Source: Parasedimentitalea huanghaiensis (GTDB taxonomy: Bacteria > Pseudomonadota > Alphaproteobacteria > Rhodobacterales > Rhodobacteraceae). Taken from it: a stretch of 40,386 nt of DNA. Under the pieces are notes generated by a model. It was not told where the DNA came from, made no database searches, and was given only the letters and a program-made list of their open reading frames with translations. Shown here piece by piece: positions 1 to 8,928 of this stretch (position 1 is its first letter; every line of letters starts with the position of its first letter). The stretch spans positions 1-40,386 of the forward strand of contig NZ_WQLV01000025.1 in assembly GCF_009753675.1 (NCBI RefSeq), given 5' to 3'. The position numbers and the translations under genes were made by a program.

Positions 1-832
1 CTAGCGCCGCAAGGTCGCCGAGCACATCAGCGCTGTCATCCTCTTCTGGTGCGTCGATCTCTACCGCAGCCAGACTGGCCAAAGCATCTGACGCGGCGGT
101 GTCAACTTCTACAGCAACCTCCTGCGCAGAGAGGGCATCCAGTACTCCCGCACTCATATCTTGTGGTTCAGGCGCAATTTCGACAGCAGCAAGGCTGGCC
201 AATGCAGATGCAGAAGTGTCTTTTTCTGGTAAACTTTCAGGGGCCTGCGCACTCAGATTTGCTAGGATATCACTGCTTGTGTCCACTTCTGGTTCTGCCA
301 ACGCAACACCACGCAGACTTTCCAGCGCGTCCTCCATATCCGCAGCGGGGACATCTGACGACAGCGCTGACAACAAATTGGTATTGCCTAGAACCTTCTC
401 GATCAGTGCTTCAGCCCCGGACTTCCCATCCATATAGGCCATCAGATTGCTCAACTGGCTGCGCGCCTCCAGCAAGGGCTGCAGCGCATCCACTTTGGCG
501 GCGATGGCACCCGGGGAAAAATCCGCCATCTTTTCAAAAGTCAGGTCAATCGCCAGATTGCCCTCACCCGTCAGCGTATTAGGCACCGAGAATGCAGCTC
601 TGGGCGCCATTGCCCTCATCCGGTCGTCAAAATTGTCAACGTCAATTTCAAGAAACTTACGATCCGCCACCGCAGGCTGCGCCACCTTGGATTTACCAGC
701 AAGGTCACTCATCACACCCATGACAAATGGCAGTTGCACCTTCTTTTCGGCACCGTACAGCTCGACATCATATTCAATCTGCACACGCGGTGCCCGATTG
801 CGGGCAATAAATTTTTGTGAACTATCAGCCAT
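1..832 (-). CDS. tssB: TssB-like T6SS sheath small subunit with acidic repeat extension (partial)
   Basis: Second TssB/VipA-family gene of the window. TssB pairs with TssC to form the contractile sheath around the Hcp tube in the cytoplasm. Residues 1 to about 157 match the other TssB (11875-12390) at roughly four of five positions by eye, starting with MADSSQKFIARNRAPRV. A normal TssB ends soon after this point. Here the frame stays open to the window edge, with at least 277 residues and no stop. The extra part is acidic and Ala/Leu-rich and contains imperfect repeats: ALASLAAVEI occurs twice exactly 40 codons apart (around positions 175-200 and 55-80), each preceded by a D-S-x-x-(I/V)-L-x-x-L-S-A-Q segment. 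The ATG at 830-832 overlaps the stop of the sodium-channel gene in ATGGCTGA, suggesting translational coupling. The 3' end lies outside the window, so a further fused domain is possible. Confidence 0.88.
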   Translation of the reverse strand, partial: MADSSQKFIARNRAPRVQIEYDVELYGAEKKVQLPFVMGVMSDLAGKSKVAQPAVADRKFLEIDVDNFDDRMRAMAPRAAFSVPNTLTGEGNLAIDLTFEKMADFSPGAIAAKVDALQPLLEARSQLSNLMAYMDGKSGAEALIEKVLGNTNLLSALSSDVPAADMEDALESLRGVALAEPEVDTSSDILANLSAQAPESLPEKDTSASALASLAAVEIAPEPQDMSAGVLDALSAQEVAVEVDTAASDALASLAAVEIDAPEEDDSADVLGDLAAL

Positions 833-1676
833 CGGTCTCTCCCCTTGCCGCCGCAAGTTCAGCGCGTAACGCGCGGATTTCACCGTGCAGTTCTTTCACA
901 TGCTCATCGATTATATCTGTTTCTGACCGTACCAAATTGCGCAGCTGTTCAAATTCAGCTTCGGCGTCATCTTCCACGGCTGTCTGCATCGTGTTGACCA
1001 ACAAACCGATGAACAGGTTCAACACGGAAAAAGCAGTTATGATGATAAACGGGACAAAGAACGCCCATGCCATTGGAAACTCTATCATCACTGGCCGCAC
1101 AATACCCATCGACCAGCTTTCCAACGTCATGATCTGGAACAGTGAATACAGGGACCGCCCCAGGGTCCCGAACCATTCGTCAAATGTAGCGCCGTACATC
1201 AGCGTCGCCATGACGGCGAAGACATAATAAACAATGGACAACATCACGATGACCGCGCCCATGCCAGGCAATGCATCCAGCAAGGCCTGCACAACGGCTC
1301 GCATCTGCGGCACCACCGACAATAGCCGCAAGGCGCGCAACACGCGCAGCCCCCGCAACGCCGACAGCCCCCGTGTGTCAGGTAAAAAGCCGATCGAAAC
1401 CACAACAAAATCAAAAATATTCCAGGCCGATGCAAAGAACCGCCAGCCATAGGCAAAAAGTTTTAGCGCCAACTCAGCAACAAAGATCGCCAACACGGCG
1501 CGGTCAATCACTGACAGCAACCCGCCGATCTGATCAGTCACCATTGATGACGTACTAAGCCCCAGAGTAATCGCATTGAAAATGATAACGCCAAGGATCG
1601 TATTCCTGACGTTATCCTGCTCGACAAAGGCCCGAGCACGGTCTCTCATGCCTATGGCTTCCATTTGATGTTGCAC
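825..1676 (-). CDS. BacNav-type voltage-gated sodium channel (ion transporter family)
   Basis: Predicted inner-membrane homotetrameric voltage-gated cation channel. Six hydrophobic segments fit S1-S6. The S4 voltage sensor is visible at about residues 105-121, with arginines at 108, 111, 114 and 117 spaced every three residues. The pore loop carries TLESWSM at 184-190, the selectivity-filter sequence of the bacterial NavAb/NaChBac family and sodium-type rather than calcium-type. After S6 comes an acidic neck and a heptad-like tail (about 235-280), as in the family's C-terminal coiled coil. Length (283 aa, or 274 from the ATG at 1649, which has GGAAG upstream) is normal. The listed start is GTG at 1674-1676. 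It lies 27 nt after the 365-aa unknown gene and overlaps the repeat-extended tssB by 8 nt. The family is known; its position inside a T6SS operon is unusual, and its role there is not evident from sequence. Confidence 0.93.
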   Translation of the reverse strand: MQHQMEAIGMRDRARAFVEQDNVRNTILGVIIFNAITLGLSTSSMVTDQIGGLLSVIDRAVLAIFVAELALKLFAYGWRFFASAWNIFDFVVVSIGFLPDTRGLSALRGLRVLRALRLLSVVPQMRAVVQALLDALPGMGAVIVMLSIVYYVFAVMATLMYGATFDEWFGTLGRSLYSLFQIMTLESWSMGIVRPVMIEFPMAWAFFVPFIIITAFSVLNLFIGLLVNTMQTAVEDDAEAEFEQLRNLVRSETDIIDEHVKELHGEIRALRAELAAARGETDG

Positions 1677-1703
1677 TCTGCAAGGGTTCCCTTTGTTGCA
1701 GCT

Positions 1704-2801
1704 TCAGAAAGCTTTGGCCGCGCTGGAGGTCACGTCAGCAGCATTTTTGAAGAAATCAGCCCATTTGTTAGAGGTATCCAGATTTGGCACTTTCTTGGGC
1801 TGTGCCTTGACCAAATCACCCTTGGCCTTTTTCAAGGCCGCCAGCACATCGGCAGGCTTGCCGCCTAGTTGGGTTTCGAACTTCACGAGGTCAGCCTTGC
1901 CGCTGTTCAAGTCCTTCTGCGCCTGCTTGATCGTTTTATCGCCACTTTTATCGCCGTCGAGTTTGGATAGAGCAGTGTCGAATTCCTGTTTCACCTGCCC
2001 CACCTTAAGGGTCATCGCCTCGTGGTTTTTGTTAGCAGCCTCAATTGCAGCCAGCGCCTTGTCGATCGCCTTTTCCGCATTGCTCACTTCCTCTGCAGCG
2101 ATCAGAACGTTGGCCCGATATTGCTTGGCGTATTCCGCAATATCCTTGGCTGTGGAAATCACCAAGGATACCGATTTGGTCAATAACGCCACCGCCCCAA
2201 GAATGGTCGCGACCAGTAATGGTGTCGCAGCACCCGCAGTGGCGACGGTCGCCACGACAGCAAAGGCGATGGCCGTGGCCACCACGACAAACTTGATGAT
2301 TGTCCAAATCAGCTTGCCGTGATCTTTCTTTAACTTTGATCCTTCTTGGATCTTCTTGCAGCCTGCCTCGTGTGCTGGCTTGGTCAACTTACCAATGGCA
2401 TCCTGATACAGCTTTTGCGCTTCCGCCCCGATTTTCACCAACTCGTTTTTCTTAAACGCGTTCATCTCATCCGAGGCTTGCTCCACCTGTTTCCCAGTTG
2501 GCGGAGTCTTGGCGTATTTCTTGGTAAAGGCCTTCTCCATCGACATCATTTCTTTTTCGACGCCATCCAGAAGCTTTTGAATCGCCTTCATGAGACCCGC
2601 CAGAGCCTTTTTATAGGCCTGCTGGATGGCCTTTCCGACAACCACAAGGTAGGAACTTTTACTGGTGTCACTGATCTTTGTCAGACCAGAATTCGTCCAG
2701 CTGAAAGTGGCATCCCCCTTAAGCTCGACATATTTCTTCGAGCTGGTCATCTTCATTTTTTCAACGACTTTGTAGCCATTCGCTTCCATAACAAACTGCA
2801 T
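1704..2801 (-). CDS. Unknown T6SS-linked protein with central hydrophobic hairpin; possible pore-forming effector
   Basis: 365 aa, not recognised as a named family. It is highly charged and lysine-rich at both ends and predicted almost wholly helical. A long hydrophobic block at about residues 164-218 contains an Ala/Val-rich stretch, a Gly-Ala-Ala-Thr-Pro turn and a second Ala/Leu stretch, giving two membrane-spanning helices. Heptad-like helices lie on both sides (55-150 and 220-330). There is no signal peptide. This layout (soluble helix bundle, buried hydrophobic hairpin, soluble helices) recalls alpha-helical pore-forming toxins, but that is only an analogy. The ATG at 2799-2801 has a GGGGGG ribosome site about 8 nt upstream and lies 18 nt after tssH. 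The gene sits between tssH and the sodium-channel gene, so it could be a secreted effector, a membrane accessory protein or a partner of the channel. Confidence 0.72.
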   Translation of the reverse strand: MQFVMEANGYKVVEKMKMTSSKKYVELKGDATFSWTNSGLTKISDTSKSSYLVVVGKAIQQAYKKALAGLMKAIQKLLDGVEKEMMSMEKAFTKKYAKTPPTGKQVEQASDEMNAFKKNELVKIGAEAQKLYQDAIGKLTKPAHEAGCKKIQEGSKLKKDHGKLIWTIIKFVVVATAIAFAVVATVATAGAATPLLVATILGAVALLTKSVSLVISTAKDIAEYAKQYRANVLIAAEEVSNAEKAIDKALAAIEAANKNHEAMTLKVGQVKQEFDTALSKLDGDKSGDKTIKQAQKDLNSGKADLVKFETQLGGKPADVLAALKKAKGDLVKAQPKKVPNLDTSNKWADFFKNAADVTSSAAKAF

Positions 2802-2819
2802 TGGTTAACCCCCCTGAAA

Positions 2820-5528
2820 TCAATCGAATGAATAACTGAACTCACCATCTTCAATATCGATTTTGACCTTCTCAACCTCTTTGCCTTCCATCAGGCGGCG
2901 CAGGAATTCGGCTGAGATATCGGGCAGCATCGTATTGGTCACAATTGCATCGATCATCCGCCCGCCGGATTCCAGTTCCTGGCAACGCTCAACGATCTTA
3001 TCGACCACCGCATCCGAATACTCGAACGGCACATTGTGCGACTCCATCACCCGCTTTTTGATCCGGTTCAGCTGCAGCACTGTGATCTTAGCAATCATGT
3101 CAGGGCTAAGTGGATAGTACGGAATGGTGACCAAGCGACCCAGTAGCGCCGCCGGGAAAATTTTTAGCAGCGGGTCGCGCAGCGCCTTTGTGATACCATC
3201 TGGATCAGGCAGCAGATCCGGATCGCTACACAGATCCATGATCAGTTCGGAACCAGCGTTTGAAGTCAGCAGGATTAGAGTGTTTTTGAAGTCAATCACT
3301 CGGCCCTCGCCATCCTCCATGACGCCTTTGTCAAAGACCTGGAAAAAGACCTCGTGCACATCGGGGTGGGCTTTTTCGACCTCGTCCAGCAGCACAACCG
3401 AATATGGTTTGCGCCGCACCGCCTCAGTCAACACACCGCCTTCGCCATACCCGACATAGCCCGGAGGCGCACCTTTCAGGCTGCTGACGGTGTGGGCCTC
3501 TTGGTACTCGGACATATTGATGGTGATGACATTCTGTTCGCCACCATACAGCACCTCGGCCAGCGCCAGTGCGGTTTCGGTTTTACCCACGCCGCTGGTT
3601 CCGGCCAAAAGGAACACGCCAATGGGTTTCGACGGATTGTCCAAGCCAGCACGAGATGTCTGAATGCGCTTCGCAATCATCTTCATTGCGTGATCCTGCC
3701 CGATCACCCGTTTGGCCAGGTGCTCTTCGAGGTTCAAAATGGTCTCGATCTCGTCGCTGACCATGCGACCCACCGGAATACCGGTCCAATCGCCAACCAC
3801 CGAAGCCACCGCCTGATGGTCTACAATCGGGAGAATCAACGGGCTTTCCGCCTGCAGGGTTTCCAGCTCGGTATTCTTGTCCTTGAGCTGCTGCATCAGG
3901 TCAGCGCGCGCCTCGTCGTCCAACGGGCTATCGCCGGCCTCTTCTTCAGTTTCAGCAGGAGCATCCACTGGCGCCGCGCCTTCGCGTAGCTTGGCGCGCA
4001 GATCCAGGATCTCTTCGACAACGGCCTTTTCTGCATCCCAACGTTCGGTCAGACCAACCAGCCGTTCTTCCTCAGCTATTTTAGCAGTCTCGACCGCCTC
4101 GCGCCGGTCAGTGACTTCGTAGCCTGCGGTTTCATCACGACCGATGATGAGCAGTTCGGTGGTCAGAGCCTCAATCCGGCGTTGACAGTCGTCCACCTCG
4201 GCAGGTACAGCATGCTGACTAACAGCAACCCGAGCACAGGCGGTGTCCAACAGGCTGACCGATTTGTCCGGCAGTTGCCGCGCAGGAATATACCGCGCCG
4301 ACAGGGTGACCGCAGCTTCGATACCTTCGTCAAGCACCTGCACACGGTGGTGTTTTTCCAACATCGATGCAATGCCGCGCATCATCAGGGTCGCCTTGGG
4401 GATGGAGGGCTCATCCACCTGCACCACCTGAAAGCGACGGGTCAGGGCCGGATCTTTTTCAATGTATTTTTTATATTCAGCCCAGGTGGTTGCGCCAATG
4501 GTGCGCAGGGTACCACGCGCCAATGCCGGTTTCAGCAAGTTAGCCGCATCGCCAGTACCAGCGGCCCCCCCTGCCCCGACCAGAGTATGGGTTTCGTCAA
4601 CAAACATCACAATCGGCGTAGCGCTGGACTGCACCTCATCAATCACCTGACGCAAACGATTTTCAAACTCGCCCTTCATGCTGGCCCCGGCCTGCAGCAG
4701 GCCCACGTCCAACATCAGCAACCGAACATCATGCAGTGCTGGTGGCACGTCACCACGGGCAATGCGCAGAGCAAAGCCCTCGACCACCGCAGTTTTACCA
4801 ACACCCGCTTCACCGGTCAGGATCGGGTTATTCTGGCGACGGCGCATCAACACATCGACGATTTGGCGGATCTCTTCGTCCCGGCCAACAATTGGATCAA
4901 TCTCACCATTACGGGCTTGCTCGGTCATGTCAGTGCAGTACTGCTCCAGTGCTTCACCCTTGCCCATGGCCGCCGGCGCCATCGCGTCTGACGCCTCGCC
5001 CGGAGCCGCACCACCGCCTGTGGTCGAACCATCCTGCGCCCCCATAGTTTCTTCGGGCGAACCACTGGTGATTGATACAAAGTTGTCTGCCAGATCATCC
5101 GCCCCGATGCGTGCAAGTTCGGGCGTCATCGACGACAGGATATTGCGCAAGGCCGGGGTTTTCAGCATTCCCAGCAACAGATAACCACTACGCACCTGAT
5201 TTGCCGAAAACAACAGCGACCCCCAAACCCAACCTCGCTCCATCGCGTCCATCAGGTGGTCCGACAGATCTGAGATCGTCGAGGCCCCACGTGGAAGCAT
5301 ATCCAGCGCCCGCGTCATTTCAGCGGCAATCTTACCGGGATCAAGATCATAATGTTCAACAATCCGGTGCAAATCGCTGTCTTGCCCGGCTAGGATCTGA
5401 TGCATCCAATGCACCAGTTCTACATAGGGGTTGCCCCGCATTTTGCAGAACACAGTAGCGCTTTCAACAGCTTGATACCCCAATACATTCAACTTACCAA
5501 ACAGGGCAACGCGGCTAATCTCAGTCAT
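2820..5528 (-). CDS. tssH: TssH (ClpV) AAA+ sheath-disassembly ATPase
   Basis: ClpB/Hsp100-family unfoldase that pulls apart contracted TssBC sheath so subunits can be reused. The 902-aa length is typical. The Clp N-terminal repeat domain covers about residues 1-155. AAA1 has Walker A GEAGVGKT at 239-246 and Walker B VMFVDE at 307-312. A coiled-coil middle insert spans about 440-560. AAA2 has Walker A GTSGVGKT at 643-650, pore loop GYVGYGEGG near 690-698 and Walker B VVLLDEVE at 711-718. The ClpB C-terminal domain ends the protein. Both ATPase sites look intact. A glycine/alanine-rich linker (about 155-190) separates the N domain from AAA1. The gene lies 19 nt after tssG with GGAAGG upstream of its ATG. 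Confidence 0.97.
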   Translation of the reverse strand: MTEISRVALFGKLNVLGYQAVESATVFCKMRGNPYVELVHWMHQILAGQDSDLHRIVEHYDLDPGKIAAEMTRALDMLPRGASTISDLSDHLMDAMERGWVWGSLLFSANQVRSGYLLLGMLKTPALRNILSSMTPELARIGADDLADNFVSITSGSPEETMGAQDGSTTGGGAAPGEASDAMAPAAMGKGEALEQYCTDMTEQARNGEIDPIVGRDEEIRQIVDVLMRRRQNNPILTGEAGVGKTAVVEGFALRIARGDVPPALHDVRLLMLDVGLLQAGASMKGEFENRLRQVIDEVQSSATPIVMFVDETHTLVGAGGAAGTGDAANLLKPALARGTLRTIGATTWAEYKKYIEKDPALTRRFQVVQVDEPSIPKATLMMRGIASMLEKHHRVQVLDEGIEAAVTLSARYIPARQLPDKSVSLLDTACARVAVSQHAVPAEVDDCQRRIEALTTELLIIGRDETAGYEVTDRREAVETAKIAEEERLVGLTERWDAEKAVVEEILDLRAKLREGAAPVDAPAETEEEAGDSPLDDEARADLMQQLKDKNTELETLQAESPLILPIVDHQAVASVVGDWTGIPVGRMVSDEIETILNLEEHLAKRVIGQDHAMKMIAKRIQTSRAGLDNPSKPIGVFLLAGTSGVGKTETALALAEVLYGGEQNVITINMSEYQEAHTVSSLKGAPPGYVGYGEGGVLTEAVRRKPYSVVLLDEVEKAHPDVHEVFFQVFDKGVMEDGEGRVIDFKNTLILLTSNAGSELIMDLCSDPDLLPDPDGITKALRDPLLKIFPAALLGRLVTIPYYPLSPDMIAKITVLQLNRIKKRVMESHNVPFEYSDAVVDKIVERCQELESGGRMIDAIVTNTMLPDISAEFLRRLMEGKEVEKVKIDIEDGEFSYSFD

Positions 5529-5547
5529 GTCAAATACCTTCCTCTAC

Positions 5548-6588
5548 TCATTCACCCTGTGCAGACCCAAGGCCGGGATACAGGTACAAATCATCTACAT
5601 CTGGTCGTTTTGCATCGGGGTCAGGCCGACTGCCTATCCAGCTGGTATGACCCAACCGAGTGCTGCCCCCCAGACTGGCGCGTGGCACCTGATCACCGGC
5701 CAGCACCAAATTGACATCCCAATCCAGCACATCCCCAACATAAGAGCGCACAATCGACCGCAGGCGGGTCAGTGCTGCGCCTCCGGGCAGCAATCGTTCA
5801 TAGTCCGCCAAAGTCAGGGGACCGATCCGCAGCCGGAATTTGGAACTCCGGCTCCATACTTTGTCACCAACGCTGGTGGACTGCCCAAGCCCTCCCGCAT
5901 AGCCCAACTGCCAGCGGTCATCCGGTTCCAGTTCCAGCCAACTGCCTATGAATTCCTGTAGTTGCACTGGCACATCAAAGAACGCTGACAAAATGGACAC
6001 CAGCCCTTCGGGGTTTTTGGCGGCTTGTCCTAAGTGGCCGGCAAAATGCAGCTTGGCCATGTCAGGCATCTCGTCACGATTTTGCAAATGGTCACCATGG
6101 TACCCGCCCAATGCCGCCACCTGACGCGCCATCGGGTCGTCAGCCCGGTCGAAACTCACCGATGGCTGACCCTGTCCCCAGGCCCGATACAACAGACCCA
6201 TCAGTCGATGCGTAAGCATATCAGCAAAAGCCACCAAAGTTGGATCGCGGTGATTGCGTTTACGGTCGCGGGCATACTCGGTCAAATGCAGTGGTAATGG
6301 ACCCTGAGGGCCAAACAGACCAAAAAAGCGATTGGTCAACCGCGCAGGCTGATCACCCTGTGGAGGCTTGAAATCGGCAATCGTACTTGGCGGAAACGCC
6401 AATTCTGCCTCTTGCCCCAGACGCACCTTATCCTGGCGCGGTCGTCGGCTTTCGCCCAAACGCGGAGCATCGGCATAATGCGCCTCCAACACTCTGAGCG
6501 CCTGGAAAACATGGTGCTTTCCAGGGGATTCGACCAGCTGGTCGAAATGGCTCAGATCATCCGGCCCAGACCTGTTTCCGGTCGCCAT
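5548..6588 (-). CDS. tssG: TssG T6SS baseplate subunit
   Basis: Baseplate wedge component, a phage gp53-like relative that associates with TssF, TssE and TssK in the cytoplasm. The 346-aa product has the family layout: an N-terminal segment around FFGLFGPQGPLPLHLTEY (residues 88-105, the classic TssG signature), a middle region with HRLMGLLYRAW, and a C-terminal part that includes RLRIGPLTLADYERLLPGG and a conserved DWDVNLVLAGDQVP-like stretch. Its ATG at 6586-6588 lies inside the 3' end of tssF, a 37-nt overlap that implies translational coupling and fixed stoichiometry with TssF. The start is followed by the usual DDLSHFDQLVE-type helix. The gene is complete and I see no defect. Confidence 0.95.
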   Translation of the reverse strand: MATGNRSGPDDLSHFDQLVESPGKHHVFQALRVLEAHYADAPRLGESRRPRQDKVRLGQEAELAFPPSTIADFKPPQGDQPARLTNRFFGLFGPQGPLPLHLTEYARDRKRNHRDPTLVAFADMLTHRLMGLLYRAWGQGQPSVSFDRADDPMARQVAALGGYHGDHLQNRDEMPDMAKLHFAGHLGQAAKNPEGLVSILSAFFDVPVQLQEFIGSWLELEPDDRWQLGYAGGLGQSTSVGDKVWSRSSKFRLRIGPLTLADYERLLPGGAALTRLRSIVRSYVGDVLDWDVNLVLAGDQVPRASLGGSTRLGHTSWIGSRPDPDAKRPDVDDLYLYPGLGSAQGE

Positions 6589-8429
6589 CTGGCAATTTCC
6601 CCACGTTTTTCGGTTGTAAGAACAGTTTCGGTAAATGAATTTATGCTAGCATAGCGCCGCAAGAAACGCTCCAGCACCGCGCCAAGCGCATAGATATTGC
6701 TGCCTTCAAAAAAGCTCTCATCAAAGCCCAGTGTAATTTCCAACCCGCGTACAGCAGTCGATAGGATCTCGTCGCTCATCCGGCGCACAATGGGCCGGGT
6801 TGAAATAGAAACGATGCCCTCAAGCTGCTTTTCGGTCACCCTATTGCCCAGTGGTGCGTATAACCCAACCAACTCGCGCAGAGCCTCCGCAGAATGCCCT
6901 TTGCCAGTTTCAGTAACTGAAACGTAGTTTAGACTAAGATGAGAGATCAGCCTCCAGGCGGTGTCTCCTTGAGCCAATGTTGGACGCGGCCGTGTAGGTG
7001 ACACCGGTAAACTGATCGAAGTAACAGGCCCGCCTTCAGGCAGGTGAAATACGTTCGCATCACCCGTGGCCAGCAACATGGGCAAGTCACGGTTGGTGCA
7101 CAACGCCTTAACAGCCAGTTGTTCCAGATGTGGTGAGTACGGGGCCTGCGCCCGGTCCACCAATGTCACATAGGTTTCTGACCCAAGGTAAGAGCTGCGC
7201 ACCCCGCGCAGTCTTTCCTTTTCTGAACGTTGCCGCATCCTGCGCTTAAGCGTGTAATAGGCTGGAAATGTTTCACCCGCGGCAGTGAAATCCGTGGCGG
7301 AATAAAACGGACGAAATACCACATCGTCCTCCCCCTCGCCACTGATGCCAGCAACGGAACTCAAGCTGTATATCTCGAAATCCAGACCAGCAGTGCGATT
7401 GGGAACCACGTGATGCTCAGTATCATGGGCCGTGATCTGAACCCGGTCACAGCGTTTTTCAAAGAGATTCACAGCTGGCACAGCATTTAGGGTAAAGACC
7501 TCAGGCGTCACCACTTGAGCAACTTCGCTCATGCCTTCGCGAAGCAGGATATATATATCGACCTCTGCGCCCTTTGCCCGCTGCAACGCTGGTAAAAGCC
7601 CCTGCAATTCGACAAACCGGAATCTTTCGGGCATTGCAAAAAATTCTTGCAACAGACGATAGCCATCAAACACCTGTCTTGGTGTAGGTAACAGCGCCTC
7701 TTCCGGATCAAAACCGCGCTGAACAACCCGGCCCTGCGGCAAAGAAATATGCCAATCTGCGCGTCGATCAGTGGACCGAGCAACCAAGCCCTGTACCTGA
7801 GTACTCAGCAGTTCCAGCAGCGGCCAACTGTTGCCGCCTGCATTGCCCAGAAAAACCGTCAGCTTATCCATCGCCAAGTCAGAAATTGCTTCGCCATCTG
7901 AGCGTCGCAATCGCAATCTTATACCAGCCCGGGCATCAACACCGCCTGCCACCCCAGCGGCCACCAATTCACCACGCCCGTCAATATAGTTGGCCTCTGT
8001 GATTTCAATGGGCCACATAGTCATTTCACTGGCAGTACGAAACTCGCAGGCAGTCTGTTCACCTTCTGTCAATCGACTGCGCAGCACTGAACCGCGTGGC
8101 AGCATATACCCGCTTTTGACAGCTGAATTGGTGATATCGGGGGTTAACGCAGCAATCATCATCGACGGGGTGGGCGCAAGGTAGTGAGGGTAGATAATTT
8201 CCAGCAGGTTTGAGGTGAAGTTGGGATATTGCAACTGCAATTCCAACTGCACTCGCGCTGATAGAAACGCTACTCCTTCGAGAAGACGTTCGACGTAGGG
8301 ATCCAAAACCTCGACGCCTTCCATACCCAAACGCGAAGCAATTTTGGGATAGGCCTCTGCAAATTCACCACCCATATCGCGCAGGTAGTTTAGTTCGTTT
8401 TCATAGTGTTCAAGAAGACGTGTATCCAC
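6552..8429 (-). CDS. tssF: TssF T6SS baseplate subunit
   Basis: Baseplate wedge protein related to phage gp6. With the GTG at 8427-8429 as start the product is 625 aa, the family norm. It begins VDTRLLEHYENELNYLRDMG and continues with EFAEAYPKIASRLGME and the VERLLEGVAFLSARVQLEL segment, all hallmarks of the TssF N-terminus. I chose this start over an upstream ATG at 8457-8459 because AAAGGGG lies 8 nt before it and it sits one base after the tssE stop codon, so no long overlap is needed. Its 3' end overlaps tssG by 37 nt. Other typical stretches are LPRGSVLRSRL and, near the end, the EKQLEGIVSISTRP segment. It is complete and looks functional. Confidence 0.96.
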   Translation of the reverse strand: MDTRLLEHYENELNYLRDMGGEFAEAYPKIASRLGMEGVEVLDPYVERLLEGVAFLSARVQLELQLQYPNFTSNLLEIIYPHYLAPTPSMMIAALTPDITNSAVKSGYMLPRGSVLRSRLTEGEQTACEFRTASEMTMWPIEITEANYIDGRGELVAAGVAGGVDARAGIRLRLRRSDGEAISDLAMDKLTVFLGNAGGNSWPLLELLSTQVQGLVARSTDRRADWHISLPQGRVVQRGFDPEEALLPTPRQVFDGYRLLQEFFAMPERFRFVELQGLLPALQRAKGAEVDIYILLREGMSEVAQVVTPEVFTLNAVPAVNLFEKRCDRVQITAHDTEHHVVPNRTAGLDFEIYSLSSVAGISGEGEDDVVFRPFYSATDFTAAGETFPAYYTLKRRMRQRSEKERLRGVRSSYLGSETYVTLVDRAQAPYSPHLEQLAVKALCTNRDLPMLLATGDANVFHLPEGGPVTSISLPVSPTRPRPTLAQGDTAWRLISHLSLNYVSVTETGKGHSAEALRELVGLYAPLGNRVTEKQLEGIVSISTRPIVRRMSDEILSTAVRGLEITLGFDESFFEGSNIYALGAVLERFLRRYASINSFTETVLTTEKRGEIARWRPETGLGRMI

Positions 8430-8430
8430 G

Positions 8431-8928
8431 CTACACACCCCTTTCCACAGCGACTTCACCCGTGGTCAGATCAACCTTGCTGCGCAGGTACAATTCCAGC
8501 GGCATCGGCTGCGCCCACATATCGGCGCGAATATCCAGACCAACAGTCATTTCGGTCTCATCAGTCTCGCTCCGCAAAAGCACGTCTACAGACCCTTCAA
8601 TAATCCGCGGCTCATAGGCCGTAACGGCCTGCTCGATCGAGCGGCGGATGGCTTCGGCTTTTTGGTTCGTCGAATATTCGCCCGTCACTTCTGCCAAGCC
8701 GTAGTTAAGTACCGATCGCGCCACTGCAGGATAACGTTCAACATCAAAGTGAGACTCGGCATTATGGGTGTTCAACAGCCAAGATAAATCCCGCTGAATA
8801 ATTTCACGCAGTCGGTTCAAATCAATAACACGCGAATCTCGGGTTTCTTTCAAATCTCCTGGGTTTTGATCGCTCAGCCGGTCCAGCAATGAGGGCTGCA
8901 GGCGTTCGGCTAGTGTCTTGTCAGCCAT
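8431..8928 (-). CDS. tssE: TssE gp25-like baseplate subunit
   Basis: The smallest baseplate wedge protein, related to phage T4 gp25 and lysozyme-like in fold but structural. With the ATG at 8926-8928 it is 165 aa. Characteristic parts are ERLQPSLLDRLSD near the N-terminus, LREIIQRDLSWLLNT, the YPAVARSVLNYGL stretch that places TssE at the wedge, and an AVTAYEPRII segment near the end. An upstream ATG (8944-8946) is in frame, but the internal one is favoured because it begins the conserved MADKTLAERLQP and overlaps the tagJ stop in ATGGCTGA. The same 8-nt overlap occurs at the channel/tssB junction. One base separates its stop from the GTG of tssF. Confidence 0.94.
   Translation of the reverse strand: MADKTLAERLQPSLLDRLSDQNPGDLKETRDSRVIDLNRLREIIQRDLSWLLNTHNAESHFDVERYPAVARSVLNYGLAEVTGEYSTNQKAEAIRRSIEQAVTAYEPRIIEGSVDVLLRSETDETEMTVGLDIRADMWAQPMPLELYLRSKVDLTTGEVAVERGV

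Noticed and set aside
4182-4991. 269-codon plus-strand open frame within tssH
   Set aside because: It is antisense to the intact ClpV ATPase and has no protein-family resemblance.
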